Assembly: GCA_963800065.1 (NCBI GenBank)
Contig: CAWCZO010000011.1
Location: 620,001-684,000 of the forward strand
Direction: 5' to 3'
Length of the DNA stretch: 64,000 bases
Source: CAWJFJ01 sp963800065
Lineage (GTDB): Bacteria > Actinomycetota > Acidimicrobiia > Acidimicrobiales > UBA8190
This document shows, piece by piece, positions 47,328 through 56,423 of the stretch. Below the pieces are notes generated by a model. It made no database searches. It saw only the letters and a list, made by a program, of their open reading frames with translations, and had not been told where the DNA came from. Position numbers and translations under genes: made by a program. Within the stretch, counting starts at the first letter, position 1. Every line of letters begins with the position of its first letter.

Positions 47328-48071
47328 TCAGTGATCGGCTTCCACCGTGGTGGCCATTCCGTAATAGACGATCGTGAGCAAAGCGAAAATGAATGCCTGG
47401 ATGAAACCGATGAACATGTCGAAGAGTTTCCAGGCCACGTCGGCGAAGGGCACGATGAAGACCGGTAGCAGAGCGGCGATGAGTAGCAGCATGAGCGTCC
47501 CGGCGAAGAGGTTGCCGAAGAGTCGAAGGGCGAGGGTGATCGGCTTGGTGATCTCTTCGATCACGTTGATGGGAAAGAAGAAGGGAAAGGGTTGGAAGTA
47601 GTGCTTGACGTATCCCTTCACACCCCGCGTCCGGATCGAGGCCACGTGGACGATGACGATGACGATGAGCGCCATGGCGTAGGTCAGGTTGACGTTGCCC
47701 GTCGGAGACGGCAGCAGCTCCTTGGAGCCGTTCGGGGAGCTGGGGATCACTTCCAACCAGTTGGCGGTCAGGATGAAGAGGAACAGGGTCACGGCCAGAG
47801 GGACTATCCGGGCTCCGGCAGGGCCGACGGTGGACTCGACCAGTTGCTGCACCTGGTCGACGACGGTCTCGAAGAAGAGCTGGGCCTTGCCGGGGACCCC
47901 CGAGGACGCCCGGCGGGCCACGTAGAGGCCCAGTGCGACGACGATGATTCCGGCGATCACGGTCGACCACACGATGTCGAGCTCGACCGGAAGTCCGAAG
48001 ATCTTTCGGGTGATGTGATTCCCGATGTTGATGTTCTGGCTGGTGGCCAGAAGGATCGGCGAAGCGCTCAC
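47328..48071 (-). CDS. atpB: ATP synthase Fo a subunit
   Basis: 247-residue membrane subunit carrying the proton half-channels. The essential Arg is in ITLALRLFGNLFAGT, with other conserved stretches PSPTGNVNLTYAMA and FIQAFIFALLTIVYYG. GTG start overlaps the upstream atpI-like stop by four bases. Confidence 0.97.
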   Translation of the reverse strand: MSASPILLATSQNINIGNHITRKIFGLPVELDIVWSTVIAGIIVVALGLYVARRASSGVPGKAQLFFETVVDQVQQLVESTVGPAGARIVPLAVTLFLFILTANWLEVIPSSPNGSKELLPSPTGNVNLTYAMALIVIVIVHVASIRTRGVKGYVKHYFQPFPFFFPINVIEEITKPITLALRLFGNLFAGTLMLLLIAALLPVFIVPFADVAWKLFDMFIGFIQAFIFALLTIVYYGMATTVEADH

Positions 48072-48475
48072 GAGGTGGCCCCGCTGCGGATCACGGCCGA
48101 GAGCATGTTCGACAGGAATGCCGCCTGGTAGAGCACGAGGCCACCGAGGGCCCCGAATCCCATCGGTGTGGCCAGGAAGAGAAGCGCCAGTACGACGCCC
48201 GTGGTCAAGGCCAACCGCCCCAGGGTGCGGGCGGCAAGTGGTCGACGGGCTGCTTTGGCTTCCACGTTCTTCAGCCGGGCCACCGTGGCATCGACCCAGC
48301 GGGTGTTGATGGCGGCCAATACCAGACCCAGCGCGATGCCGAGGCCCACCCAGGGATAGCCGAGGAGGGCGGCCACGGCGAGGCCGATGACGCCGAGGAG
48401 GGCAGCTGACACCCGGGTGCGGCGAAGCGCCCGACCGAGCCGTCCGGCATCCAGATCCACGAACCCTTCAATCAT
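48068..48475 (-). CDS. atpI: AtpI-like ATP synthase-associated membrane protein
   Basis: 135 residues with about four membrane segments (LLGVIGLAVAALLGYPWVG, GIALGLVLAAINTRW, LALTTGVVLALLFLATPMG, LVLYQAAFLSNML). Location immediately before atpB and this topology match AtpI/AtpR-type subunit I, thought to help c-ring assembly. Sequence alone gives only weak family signals. Confidence 0.75.
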   Translation of the reverse strand: MIEGFVDLDAGRLGRALRRTRVSAALLGVIGLAVAALLGYPWVGLGIALGLVLAAINTRWVDATVARLKNVEAKAARRPLAARTLGRLALTTGVVLALLFLATPMGFGALGGLVLYQAAFLSNMLSAVIRSGATS

Positions 48476-48511
48476 CGGTCACGGTCCCACGGCTCCGGGG
48501 TGCTCCGCCGC

Positions 48512-48715
48512 TCACAGGAACTTCTTGATCTGCACGTACGCCGTGGCCACGGCGAAGGCGATCCCGACCAGCAGTCCCACGAGGGTGAACAGCGGCGAGA
48601 GATGCGTGACGGCGTCGAGCCAGATGCCCAGCAGCAGGCCCACGACTATGCACAGTGCGATTGATACACCCATTCCGAGCAGGGTGAACACGCTCGGAGA
48701 GGGCTTCTCCTCCAC
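48512..48715 (-). CDS. AtpZ/ATP synthase gene-1-like small membrane protein
   Basis: About 67 residues from GTG 48715, two membrane helices (LLGMGVSIALCIVVGLLLGIWLD-type and LFTLVGLLVGIAFAVATAYV). Gly-rich spacing and position at the head of the atp operon match AtpZ/AtpI-family 'ATPase gene 1' proteins, which accompany AtpI in many operons. The start is uncertain: the frame is open far upstream and no strong ribosome site is visible. Confidence 0.65.
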   Translation of the reverse strand: MEEKPSPSVFTLLGMGVSIALCIVVGLLLGIWLDAVTHLSPLFTLVGLLVGIAFAVATAYVQIKKFL

Positions 48716-48908
48716 GTCCCGGTGCCCGGCGCGCGTCAGCCAGCGCGACGGTGTGACGCATGGCCCGCGTTGCCTGGGGTCACTCGCCGTGCCCGAGACC
48801 GGATCCGGCGCCGACGACAGCAGAGATCCGGTGCCAAGCAAAAGCGAGGGGGGGGTACCGCACAGGCCCAATCCTCCCATCCGGCTCTTGTGCGCGGCAA
48901 AACGAGCA

Positions 48909-48922
48909 CCGGGTTCGCCCGG
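48909..48922 (-). terminator. Candidate terminator after the wecA-like gene
   Basis: Directly after the stop (48924) the minus strand has CCGGG-CGAA-CCCGG, a 5-bp stem, followed by TGCTCGTTTTG. Weak stem but a T-tract follows within six bases. It separates glyA-wecA from the atp operon. Confidence 0.4.
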
Positions 48923-48923
48923 A

Positions 48924-50255
48924 TTAGTTGCTATCGGCAACGGTCCCGGGGGCGACCGCCGGTGCCGCCACCGGGACACCGTAGGCGCCGTTTCCCTCCC
49001 GTGGGGTCGCGCCCCCCGGGTTCTGCTGGTCGAATCCGGGGAGGTCCACGACGCGGGTCGGGGTCTCGGTGGCCCCACCGGTGGACGCACCGGCGCCTCC
49101 TCCCGGGGCCGGCGTCACGACCGGTTCGTCGGCGTCAACGCCCTCCAGAGGAGGGGTGTTCTTGCGCAGGCCGGGGTGGAAGAGGGTGTAGAGCACCAGG
49201 CCGAGGACCACGGCCCCGAACGGGATGACGGCGTTCGCTCTGCTGACGAACAGGGGGTAGAGGACGAAGCCGGACAGAAGAGCCGTCCACGCCCACAGGA
49301 TCACGACGGTCCGGCGGGGCCCGTGACCGAGGCGGAGCAGGCGGTGATGGACGTGATCCTTGTCGGGGGTGTGGAAACCGGTGCCCTTGGCCGTGCGCCG
49401 GATGAAGGCGAACGCCATGTCGGCGATGGGTACCCCCAGGATGAAGAGGGGGATGAAGAGGGGGGCGAAGAAGAAGAAGGTCTGGCCGCTGCCCTCGGGC
49501 TGGCGCCCCCCGATCTCCATGGTGGCGGCGGCCATGAGGAGCCCGAGGAACAGGGCCCCGGCGTCTCCCATGAAGGCGCGCGCCGGATGGAAGTTGTGGG
49601 GGAGGAAGCCGATGCACACCCCGAAAGCGATCACGGCGATCAGGGGGCCGAGGTTGTCGGCCGGGAGCTGGCCCTGATCCACGAGGCGCAGGCCGTAGAC
49701 GGCGAGAGCGCCCGAGGCGATGGCGACGATTCCCGCGGCCAGGCCGTCGAGACCGTCGATCAGGTTGACGGCGTTCGTGATCACGATGACCCACAGGGCG
49801 GTGAGCAGGGGCGTCCATCCGCTCCCCGAGGACAGCACGAGGAACCCGACCAGAGGGATCTTGAACTGCACCATGGTCACGCCCAGATAGACGAGGACCA
49901 TGGCGGCCAGCACCTCGCCCGCCATCTTGGCCGGAGCGGAGACGTCCTTAATGTCGTCGGCCAGGCCGACGGCGAAGATCACGGCGGCGCCGAGGACCAC
50001 GCCGAGGGGCTCGGACGATCCCTGGAAGATGCCCTGGAGTTGCGGGAGCTGAGACGCCACCATCATCGCCACCAGGAAGGCCGCGAACATGGCCACCCCG
50101 CCCCCGTAGGGGGTCACACGAGTGTGGATGCGGCGCTCGTCGGGCTCGGCGACGAAGCCGATCCGGACGGCCAAAGCTCGGAGGGGGAACATGGCGGCGT
50201 AGGTGCCCACGGCCGCCACCGCGGCCACGACGGCGTACGCCCCCAGCGGGGGCAC
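48924..50255 (-). CDS. WecA/MraY-type undecaprenyl-phosphate GlcNAc-1-phosphate transferase
   Basis: Polyprenyl-phosphate N-acetylhexosamine-1-phosphate transferase, about 443 residues with around 11 membrane helices. Family motifs: YGGGVAMFAAFL, VGLADDIKD (Mg site), NAVNLIDGLDGLAAG and the loop FHTPDKDHVHHRLLRLGHG with the HxHHR-type histidines. It starts cell-wall polymer or arabinogalactan-type linker synthesis. C-terminal 70 residues are a Pro/Gly/Ala/Thr-rich cytoplasmic tail. GTG 50255 starts four bases after the glyA stop; GTG 50294 is an alternative. A homologue between glyA and atp genes is usual in Actinobacteria. Confidence 0.92.
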   Translation of the reverse strand: MPPLGAYAVVAAVAAVGTYAAMFPLRALAVRIGFVAEPDERRIHTRVTPYGGGVAMFAAFLVAMMVASQLPQLQGIFQGSSEPLGVVLGAAVIFAVGLADDIKDVSAPAKMAGEVLAAMVLVYLGVTMVQFKIPLVGFLVLSSGSGWTPLLTALWVIVITNAVNLIDGLDGLAAGIVAIASGALAVYGLRLVDQGQLPADNLGPLIAVIAFGVCIGFLPHNFHPARAFMGDAGALFLGLLMAAATMEIGGRQPEGSGQTFFFFAPLFIPLFILGVPIADMAFAFIRRTAKGTGFHTPDKDHVHHRLLRLGHGPRRTVVILWAWTALLSGFVLYPLFVSRANAVIPFGAVVLGLVLYTLFHPGLRKNTPPLEGVDADEPVVTPAPGGGAGASTGGATETPTRVVDLPGFDQQNPGGATPREGNGAYGVPVAAPAVAPGTVADSN

Positions 50256-50259
50256 GGCG

Positions 50260-51618
50260 TCAGTCCCCTCGTCCGCCGGAACCGGCGGCCGCACCGACCG
50301 CCAGGCCGGTCAACGCGGGGTAGGGGGGGAAACGGTCGCACAGGTGGCGCACCGACGATCTCACGTCGGCCAGCACCCTTTCGTCGGTCCGTCCCCGCAG
50401 GGCGACTCCCATGAGGGCGGCGATCTCGGCCATCTCGGTCTCGCCCATGCCGGCCGTCGTCTCCGCCGCGCTTCCGAGGCGCAGGCCCGAGGTCACGAAG
50501 GGTGAGCGCGGATCATCGGGGATGGTGTTGCGGTTCAAGGTGATCCCCGACCGGTCGAGGACCTCCTGCGCCTCCTTGCCGGTGAGGCTGTCGTCGAAAG
50601 AGCGCAGATCCATGAGGATGAGATGATTGTCGGTGCCACCCGAGACCAGTCGGAACCCCTCCCTGGCCAGGGCGTCCGCCAGGGCACGGGCGTTGGCCAC
50701 CACCGCCGCCGCGTAGCGGCGGAACGCCGGCTGGGCGGCCTCGCGAAATGCCACCGCCTTGGCGGCGATGACATGCTCGAGTGGTCCCCCCTGGAGGCCG
50801 GGGAAGACGGCCGAATCGATGGCCTTGGCCAGTTCGGCCCGGCACACGATGGCCCCTCCACGCGGCCCGCGCAGCGTCTTGTGGGTGGTGAACGTGACCA
50901 CGTCGGCCACGCCCACAGGGTTCGGGTGGACCCCGCCCGCCACCAGACCGGCCGGATGGGCGATGTCGAACATGAGCCGCGCCCCGACGGCGTCGGCGAT
51001 CTCCCGGAACGGCTCGGGCTCGATGAGTCGCGGATAGGCGGTGGCGCCGGCCACGATGAGCTTGGGACGCTCGCGCTTGGCCACGTCGGCCACCTCGTCG
51101 AAGTCGATGACCTCCCCCGGGTGCGTGGCGTCGTCGGAGGCGGAAGTCACCCCGTAGGCCACGAAACGCCAGATCTTGCTCGTGATGCTGGCCGGCGAGC
51201 CGTGCGTGAGGTGGCCACCCTGATCGAGCCGCATGGCCAGAATCGTGTCCCCCGGCTCGAGAAGGGCCTGATAGACGGCCAGGTTGGCGGTGGCACCGGC
51301 ATGGGGTTGGACGTTGGCGTGCTCGGCTCCGAACAGGGCCTTGGCCCGTTCGCGGGTGAGTTCCTCGACCTCGTCGATGATCCGGTTGCCGCCGTAGTAC
51401 CGCCGTCCCGGATAGCCCTCGGCGTATTTGTTGGTCAGAACCGACCCCGTGGCCGCCAACACGGCCGGCGAGGTGAAATTTTCCGAGGCGATCAATTGGA
51501 GCGTCGTCGACTGGCGTCCGGCCTCGTCGCGCAGCAGCCCCGCCAGCTCGGCGTCGTCCGTCAACCAGGCGTCGAAGGGTGAGGCGGCCACGTCGGGGGA
51601 GGTGCTGCTGTCGGTCAT
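50260..51618 (-). CDS. glyA: Serine hydroxymethyltransferase
   Basis: PLP enzyme interconverting serine and glycine with tetrahydrofolate. 452 residues; ASENFTSPAVLAATGSVLTNKYAEGYPGRRYYGG-type N-terminal region, and the PLP Lys in TFTTHKTLRGPRGG. Starts 27 bases after the rpiB stop. The last 20 residues are Gly/Ala-rich. It supplies one-carbon units and heads toward wecA and the atp operon. Confidence 0.97.
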   Translation of the reverse strand: MTDSSTSPDVAASPFDAWLTDDAELAGLLRDEAGRQSTTLQLIASENFTSPAVLAATGSVLTNKYAEGYPGRRYYGGNRIIDEVEELTRERAKALFGAEHANVQPHAGATANLAVYQALLEPGDTILAMRLDQGGHLTHGSPASITSKIWRFVAYGVTSASDDATHPGEVIDFDEVADVAKRERPKLIVAGATAYPRLIEPEPFREIADAVGARLMFDIAHPAGLVAGGVHPNPVGVADVVTFTTHKTLRGPRGGAIVCRAELAKAIDSAVFPGLQGGPLEHVIAAKAVAFREAAQPAFRRYAAAVVANARALADALAREGFRLVSGGTDNHLILMDLRSFDDSLTGKEAQEVLDRSGITLNRNTIPDDPRSPFVTSGLRLGSAAETTAGMGETEMAEIAALMGVALRGRTDERVLADVRSSVRHLCDRFPPYPALTGLAVGAAAGSGGRGD

Positions 51619-51645
51619 CTTCGTCCCATCGTCGATCGAGGCACC

Positions 51646-52086
51646 TCAGCGCACCTCGAGCCCGGCAATCTCTTCGATCCGTGTTTGGTGCCGTCCACCC
51701 AGCGGGGTCGTGGTCAGGAAGGTGTCGATGGCGTCCCTGGCCACCTCGTCGCCCACGATGCGGCCACCCATGCACACCACGTTGGCATGGTTATGGGCAC
51801 GCGCCAGCCGGGCGGTGGTGGCGTCGTGGACCACGGCCGCCCGTACGCCGTCGATCTTGTTCGCCGCCATGGCGATCCCGATCCCGGTTCCGCAGGCACA
51901 CACACCGAGCTCGACGCCGCCGCCGGTGACGGCCCGACCCACGGCGGCGCCGTACTCCGGGTAGTCGACCGTCGCCTCGGAGTGCGTCCCCAGGTCGTCC
52001 ACCTCGTGACCGAGGCTCGACAGGTGCTCGGCCAGGAATTGCTTGAGGCGGTACCCGGCGTGGTCGGAGCCCACCGCGATGCGCAT
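51646..52086 (-). CDS. rpiB: Ribose-5-phosphate isomerase B
   Basis: 146-residue RpiB/LacAB-type sugar isomerase of the pentose phosphate pathway. MRIAVGSDHAGYRLKQFL at the N-terminus, the active-site VCACGTGIGIAMAANK, and RAHNHANVVCMGGR. ATG 52086 is six bases after a TATGCT box. It leads a probable rpiB-glyA-wecA unit. Confidence 0.95.
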   Translation of the reverse strand: MRIAVGSDHAGYRLKQFLAEHLSSLGHEVDDLGTHSEATVDYPEYGAAVGRAVTGGGVELGVCACGTGIGIAMAANKIDGVRAAVVHDATTARLARAHNHANVVCMGGRIVGDEVARDAIDTFLTTTPLGGRHQTRIEEIAGLEVR

Positions 52087-52092
52087 GGGCGA

Positions 52093-52098
52093 AGCATA
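52093..52098 (-). promoter_or_regulatory. -10 box, probable leaderless promoter of rpiB
   Basis: TATGCT on the minus strand ends six bases before the ATG at 52086, within the 69-base divergent gap shared with the thiolase-like gene. Confidence 0.5.
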
Positions 52099-52142
52099 CC
52101 GAGGGCCCCATGCCCTCCCGGAGCCGGGGACGACCGGCCGGA

Positions 52143-52148
52143 TACGCT
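52143..52148 (+). promoter_or_regulatory. -10 box, probable leaderless promoter of the thiolase-like gene
   Basis: TACGCT ends seven bases before ATG 52156. It faces the rpiB -10 box about 45 bases away, so the two promoters share upstream DNA. Confidence 0.5.
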
Positions 52149-52155
52149 CCGCGTC

Positions 52156-53676
52156 ATGGCGCTCGACCCTCGCATGCCCGTGCTGGTGGGCGTCGGACAG
52201 GTCACCGAGCGCCCCGACGAGACCCGGGCGGTGAACGAACGGGCCGAGCCCGTCGAACTCATGGCCCGGGCCCTGCGGGCGGCGGCGGCGGATTGCGGCG
52301 GCGGCGGGGCCGGGGACCGCCTCCTGACCCGAGCCGGGTCGTTGCGCGTCATGGTGCCCTTGAGCTGGCGTTACGTCAATCCCGGACTGTTGGTGGCCCA
52401 ACGCCTCGGCCTCACACCGGCGGAGGTGGCTCTGACGGCGATCGGGGGGAACAACCCGCAAACCGTGGTGAACCAGACGGCCATCGCCATCGCCGCCGGT
52501 GATCTGGACGTGGCCCTCCTGGTCGGGGCGGAGTGCATCTTCACCCGCCTGGCGGCGCGGCGTGACCCCGGACGACCCATCCTCCCGTGGACGACGCAAC
52601 CGCCCGGCACACCGGAGCCCGTACGACTCGGGGTCGACGGCCCGGCGGTGACGGACGGCGAACTGGCACGGGGCCTGGACCGGCCTGTCACCGTCTACCC
52701 CCTCTTCGAGAACGCCCTGCGCGCCGCGTCGGGGCAGGGCATCGTCGATCATCAGGTGAAGGTCTCGGAGATGTGGGCCCGCTTCTCAGAAGTCGCCGCC
52801 GACAACCCCTACGCCTGGTCCCCCCGGGCGCGGACGGCGCTGGAGTTGCGCACGGTCGGGCCCACCAATCGGATGGTGTCGTTCCCCTACCCGAAGCTCT
52901 TCAACGCCAACGATCGCGTCGATCAGGGTGCGGCGATGATCCTGTGCTCCGTGGAGGCGGCCCGTTCCGCCGGGGTACCGGAGGAGCAATGGGTGTTTCC
53001 CCTCTCCGGCACCGATGCACACGACCACTGGTTCCTCTCGCACCGCGACGATCTCCGTTCCTCCCCCGCCATCAAGCTCGCCGGCCGTGGCGCCCTCCGC
53101 CTGGCCGGTGTGGGCATCGACGACATCGCGTACATCGATCTCTATTCATGCTTCCCCTGTGCGGTCCAGATCGCGGCCAACGAGCTCGGTCTCCCCACCG
53201 ACGACGCCAACCGTCCCCTCACGGTGACCGGGGGCCTGGGCTTCGCCGGCGGGCCCGGCAACAACTATGTGAGCCACTCCATCGCCACCATGGCCGGCAA
53301 GCTGCGCCGCGATCCCGGCTCGCTCGGCCTCGTGACCGGACTGGGGTGGTACGTCACGAAACATGCGGTCGGAGTGTGGTCGACGACACCACCGCCCAGA
53401 GGATTCGCCTTCGACAGCCCCCAGGAGGCCGTCGATGCCCTCCCCCAGCGGGCGCCCGCTTCCGACTTCGAGGGCGACGCCACGGTGGAGACGTACACGG
53501 TCATCCACGGACGCGAGGGTGGACCGGAGCGGGGCATCGTGGCCCTGCTCACGAAGGAAGGCGCCCGAGCCTGGGGGACACTCACGGACCGCGACTCTCT
53601 CGAAGGCCTGGAGCGGGACGAGGGGTGCGGACGCCCGGCCCGGCTCTACGCCGACGGCCGGACCGAGCTGCGATGA
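52156..53676 (+). CDS. Thiolase-superfamily protein without canonical catalytic cysteines
   Basis: 506 residues of the acetyl-CoA acetyltransferase/SCP-x-like group. It starts MALDPRMPVLVGVGQVTERP. At the first thiolase Cys position there is only GGNNPQTVVNQTA; the His loop appears as GGPGNNYVSHSIATMAG; and the second Cys position reads VTGLGWYVTKHAVG. Thus both usual nucleophile/base cysteines seem absent. DLYSCFPCAVQIA is the conserved middle region. Similar proteins in steroid or acyl-CoA catabolism act as aldolases or have unknown activity. Single-gene unit, divergent from rpiB. A longer frame to 51685 runs over rpiB and is rejected. Confidence 0.85.
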   Translation: MALDPRMPVLVGVGQVTERPDETRAVNERAEPVELMARALRAAAADCGGGGAGDRLLTRAGSLRVMVPLSWRYVNPGLLVAQRLGLTPAEVALTAIGGNNPQTVVNQTAIAIAAGDLDVALLVGAECIFTRLAARRDPGRPILPWTTQPPGTPEPVRLGVDGPAVTDGELARGLDRPVTVYPLFENALRAASGQGIVDHQVKVSEMWARFSEVAADNPYAWSPRARTALELRTVGPTNRMVSFPYPKLFNANDRVDQGAAMILCSVEAARSAGVPEEQWVFPLSGTDAHDHWFLSHRDDLRSSPAIKLAGRGALRLAGVGIDDIAYIDLYSCFPCAVQIAANELGLPTDDANRPLTVTGGLGFAGGPGNNYVSHSIATMAGKLRRDPGSLGLVTGLGWYVTKHAVGVWSTTPPPRGFAFDSPQEAVDALPQRAPASDFEGDATVETYTVIHGREGGPERGIVALLTKEGARAWGTLTDRDSLEGLERDEGCGRPARLYADGRTELR

Positions 53677-53717
53677 GACGACCGGACGGAGGAGGAGGCG
53701 TGCGGATCCGCCGATGA

Positions 53718-54368
53718 TCATCGGTCGTCGGCTCCGACCTCACTCCAGGGCACAGCGCCGTTCCTGATGCACCGCAGCGTGTCACCGGTGGCGTCGATGA
53801 CGGTCGACGGCATGCCGTCACACACGCCGCCGTCGACCACGACAGCCAGGGCGTCGCCGAACTCGTCGGTCAATCCGACTGCGGTGGTGATCGGCGGTCG
53901 CCCGTGCCGATTGGCGCTGGTGGTGGCCAGGGGACCGACCCGCCGGCACAGAGCGAGGACCACGCGATGGGCCGGACAGCGCAGGCCGATGGTGCGGCCG
54001 TCCCCGCCGAGCTGCCAGTCGAGCCCGGCGCGCCGCGCCACCACGATGGTGAGGGAGCCGGGCCAGAAGCGATCCACCAATCGGCGCGCCGGCGCGGGCA
54101 ACCCGTGGGGGCCGGCCAGCCCCTCGGCTTGTTCGAGATCGGCCACGAGAACGGGCAGCTCGAGCGTCGACGGTCGGAGCTTGAGCGCGAACAGGCGGTC
54201 GGTGGCCCCCGGAAGACGGGGATCGACGGCCAGGCCGTAGACGGTGTCGGTGGGGATGGCCACGATGGACCCGGTTTCGAGGGCCGTGACGGCTGCCTCG
54301 AAGGCAGGAGCGTCGCCGTCGGGCCTCGCCTTCGACCGTCCGGCCGAGTCCCCCCCGCCGTCATCCAC
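53718..54368 (-). CDS. tsaC: L-threonylcarbamoyladenylate synthase (Sua5/YrdC)
   Basis: Makes the TC-AMP used for t6A37 of ANN-decoding tRNAs. About 216 residues from GTG 54368. SIVAIPTDTVYGLAVD, FALKLRP and the GPLATTSANRHGRPP loop are typical; the last 15 residues include IRNGAVPW. GTG 54368 overlaps the prmC stop by eight bases; ATG 54443 would lengthen it into prmC with non-conserved residues. A 14-bp palindrome (53711-53724) overlaps its stop. Confidence 0.93.
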   Translation of the reverse strand: MDDGGGDSAGRSKARPDGDAPAFEAAVTALETGSIVAIPTDTVYGLAVDPRLPGATDRLFALKLRPSTLELPVLVADLEQAEGLAGPHGLPAPARRLVDRFWPGSLTIVVARRAGLDWQLGGDGRTIGLRCPAHRVVLALCRRVGPLATTSANRHGRPPITTAVGLTDEFGDALAVVVDGGVCDGMPSTVIDATGDTLRCIRNGAVPWSEVGADDR

Positions 54369-55335
54369 CCGGTCGCTCCGCCACCAGGGTTCGGGCCCGG
54401 CCGGCCAGATCGGGGTGGACGCGGACATCTCCATATCCGGCATTCTCGGCCATCGCCGTCACCGTGGCGGCCTGATGGGGCGCCAACTCGAGGACGAGAC
54501 GACCACCGGGGGCCAGCCACCGCCGTCCCTGGTCGATCACGATCTCGAAGGCTTCGAGTCCCGTCTCACCGGGAACGAGGGCGGCGCGGGGTTCGTGACG
54601 CCGGATCTCCGGATCGAGGGCCGACCACTCGGCAGCCGAGACGTAGGGGGGGTTCGAGACCACCAGATGCAGACAGCCGGCCAGACGGCGCGGGAGGGCG
54701 TCGAACCACCATCCCTCGGCCAACCGGAGCCGGGAGGCGGCAACGGGATGACGGGCAGCCAGCCTCGACAGATTGGACCGGGCCAGCTCCAGGGCGGGAT
54801 GCGAGGCGTCGGTCGCCCACACCTCCAGACCGCTGGGCGCCGTCGCCGGGGCCGCACCTCGCCGAGGGCCGCCGGCGGCGTCGCCGAGGCCCTCGAGGGC
54901 CAGCGACAGGGCGATGACCCCCGAACCCGTCCCGAGATCGACTGCCGTCATCCGCGGGGTCGGGCGCCGGCCCGAGACAGCACCGAGACGCCGGAGCTCC
55001 CCCAGCGCCACTTCGACCACCTGCTCGGTCTCGGGCCGGGGGACGAGGGCCCGGGCGTCGACAGCCACCTCGAGGCGACGGAACGACCAGGACCCGAGGA
55101 CGTACTGGAGCGGCTCCCCGGCGGCACGCCGTTCGGCCATGGCGTGCGCGGCGGCCACCGTCGTCGACGACACGGGGGTATCGAAGACGCTCAGGAGCTC
55201 CCGGGGTTCGATCTCGGCGACCTGCGCCACGATCCACCGTGCCTCCGACTCCGACGGCAACCGTGTCGAGACAGCGACCACCAGTCGGCCGACGGTGTCC
55301 TCGGGCACGGCTCCGTCGAGCTCGATGGTGATCAT
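54361..55335 (-). CDS. prmC: Release factor glutamine-N5 methyltransferase
   Basis: Methylates the Gln of the GGQ motif in peptide release factors. 324 residues with an N-terminal helical domain (RWIVAQVAEIEPRELL, GEPLQYVLG), SAM motif AVDLGTGSGVIALSLA, and catalytic NPPYVSAAEW. It directly follows its substrate gene prfA, overlapping by ATGA (55332-55335). It contains a slightly longer loop of small residues after the SAM motif than usual. Confidence 0.96.
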   Translation of the reverse strand: MITIELDGAVPEDTVGRLVVAVSTRLPSESEARWIVAQVAEIEPRELLSVFDTPVSSTTVAAAHAMAERRAAGEPLQYVLGSWSFRRLEVAVDARALVPRPETEQVVEVALGELRRLGAVSGRRPTPRMTAVDLGTGSGVIALSLALEGLGDAAGGPRRGAAPATAPSGLEVWATDASHPALELARSNLSRLAARHPVAASRLRLAEGWWFDALPRRLAGCLHLVVSNPPYVSAAEWSALDPEIRRHEPRAALVPGETGLEAFEIVIDQGRRWLAPGGRLVLELAPHQAATVTAMAENAGYGDVRVHPDLAGRARTLVAERPGG

Positions 55336-56417
55336 CCTCCGGCGGCAGCGGCGGCGCCCTCGTCGATCTGGCGCTCCCGCTCGTCCGCCAGGAGGGCGTC
55401 CACCAGCTCGTCGACCTCTCCGTCGAGCACTCGGTCGAGCTTGTGGAGCGTCAGCTTGACGCGGTGGTCCGTCACCCGGTTCTCCTTGAAGTTGTACGTG
55501 CGGATCTTCTCGGACCGTCCACCCCCACCGACCTGGTTGCGACGTTGCTCCGACTGTTCGGACGCCAGCCGGTCCTGCTCCATCTTGAGCAGTCGAGCTC
55601 GCAACACCTGCATGGCGCGGGCCCGATTCTGGATCTGGCTCTTCTCGTCCTGCATGGAGACGACGATGCCCGTGGGGGCGTGGGTCACCCGGACCGCTGA
55701 ATCGGTGGTGTTCACCGACTGACCGCCGGGACCGGTCGAGCGAAAGACGTCGACGCGGAGGTCGGCCGGATCGATGTTGACCTCGATCTCCTCGGCTTCG
55801 GGGAGGACAGTGACGGTGGCGGCCGACGTGTGGATGCGTCCCTGGGATTCAGTGACCGGGACGCGCTGCACACGGTGGGTTCCGCCTTCGTGCTTCAGGC
55901 GGCGCCATGCATCGTCGCCTCGCACCACGAAGGTGATCTCGTTCAGACCGTCGCGTTCCGAGGCATCCGAGGAGAGCACCTCGAGCCGCCAATTGCGGCG
56001 CTCGGCGTACCGGCGGTACATCTCGAAGAGGTCGCGGGCGAAGAGGTTCGCCTCCTCCCCTCCTTCGGCTCCCCGGATCTCCATGATGACGTTGCGTCCG
56101 TCATTCGGATCGGTGGGGACGAGCAGGACCCGGAGCGACTGCTCCAGCTCCTCCGCCTCCGCCTCGGAGCGGAGGAGCTCCGAACGCAAGAGCTCCCGAT
56201 CCTCGGCTGACGCCTCGGTCAGCATCTCACGCGCCGTCTGGGAATCGGCCTCTGCCTGCTGGAGTCGGCGACCGGTGGAGACCAGCTCCTCGAGCGAGTT
56301 GTGGCGCCGCGACAGATCTCGCAGGCGGGCGTGCTCACCCGAAGCGGCGGCTTCGGAGAGCTCGCGCAGAACTGATTCGTACTCGCGCTCCCAGGCGGCT
56401 AGACGGTCGGGATCCAC
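55332..56417 (-). CDS. prfA: Peptide chain release factor 1
   Basis: Terminates at UAA and UAG. 361 residues from GTG 56417. The stop-codon-reading tripeptide is Pro-Val-Thr (187-189, in RVPVTESQGR) and the peptidyl-transfer GGQ is at 231-233. The start is favoured because TACCCT ends six bases before the GTG, and because 361 residues matches family length; the frame is open up to 56477. Confidence 0.96.
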   Translation of the reverse strand: MDPDRLAAWEREYESVLRELSEAAASGEHARLRDLSRRHNSLEELVSTGRRLQQAEADSQTAREMLTEASAEDRELLRSELLRSEAEAEELEQSLRVLLVPTDPNDGRNVIMEIRGAEGGEEANLFARDLFEMYRRYAERRNWRLEVLSSDASERDGLNEITFVVRGDDAWRRLKHEGGTHRVQRVPVTESQGRIHTSAATVTVLPEAEEIEVNIDPADLRVDVFRSTGPGGQSVNTTDSAVRVTHAPTGIVVSMQDEKSQIQNRARAMQVLRARLLKMEQDRLASEQSEQRRNQVGGGGRSEKIRTYNFKENRVTDHRVKLTLHKLDRVLDGEVDELVDALLADERERQIDEGAAAAAGG

Positions 56418-56423
56418 GTCACC

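Noticed and set aside
48512..49090. 192-codon version of the AtpZ-like gene
   Set aside because: Residues before the two helices are unlike protein and would span the region expected to hold the atp promoter.
51685..53676. 663-codon plus-strand frame for the thiolase-like gene
   Set aside because: The first 157 codons are antisense to rpiB; the conserved start and -10 box are at 52156.
53711..53724. 14-bp palindrome CCGATGATCATCGG as an operator
   Set aside because: It overlaps the tsaC stop at a convergent junction with no promoter nearby; chance or a weak terminator is more likely.
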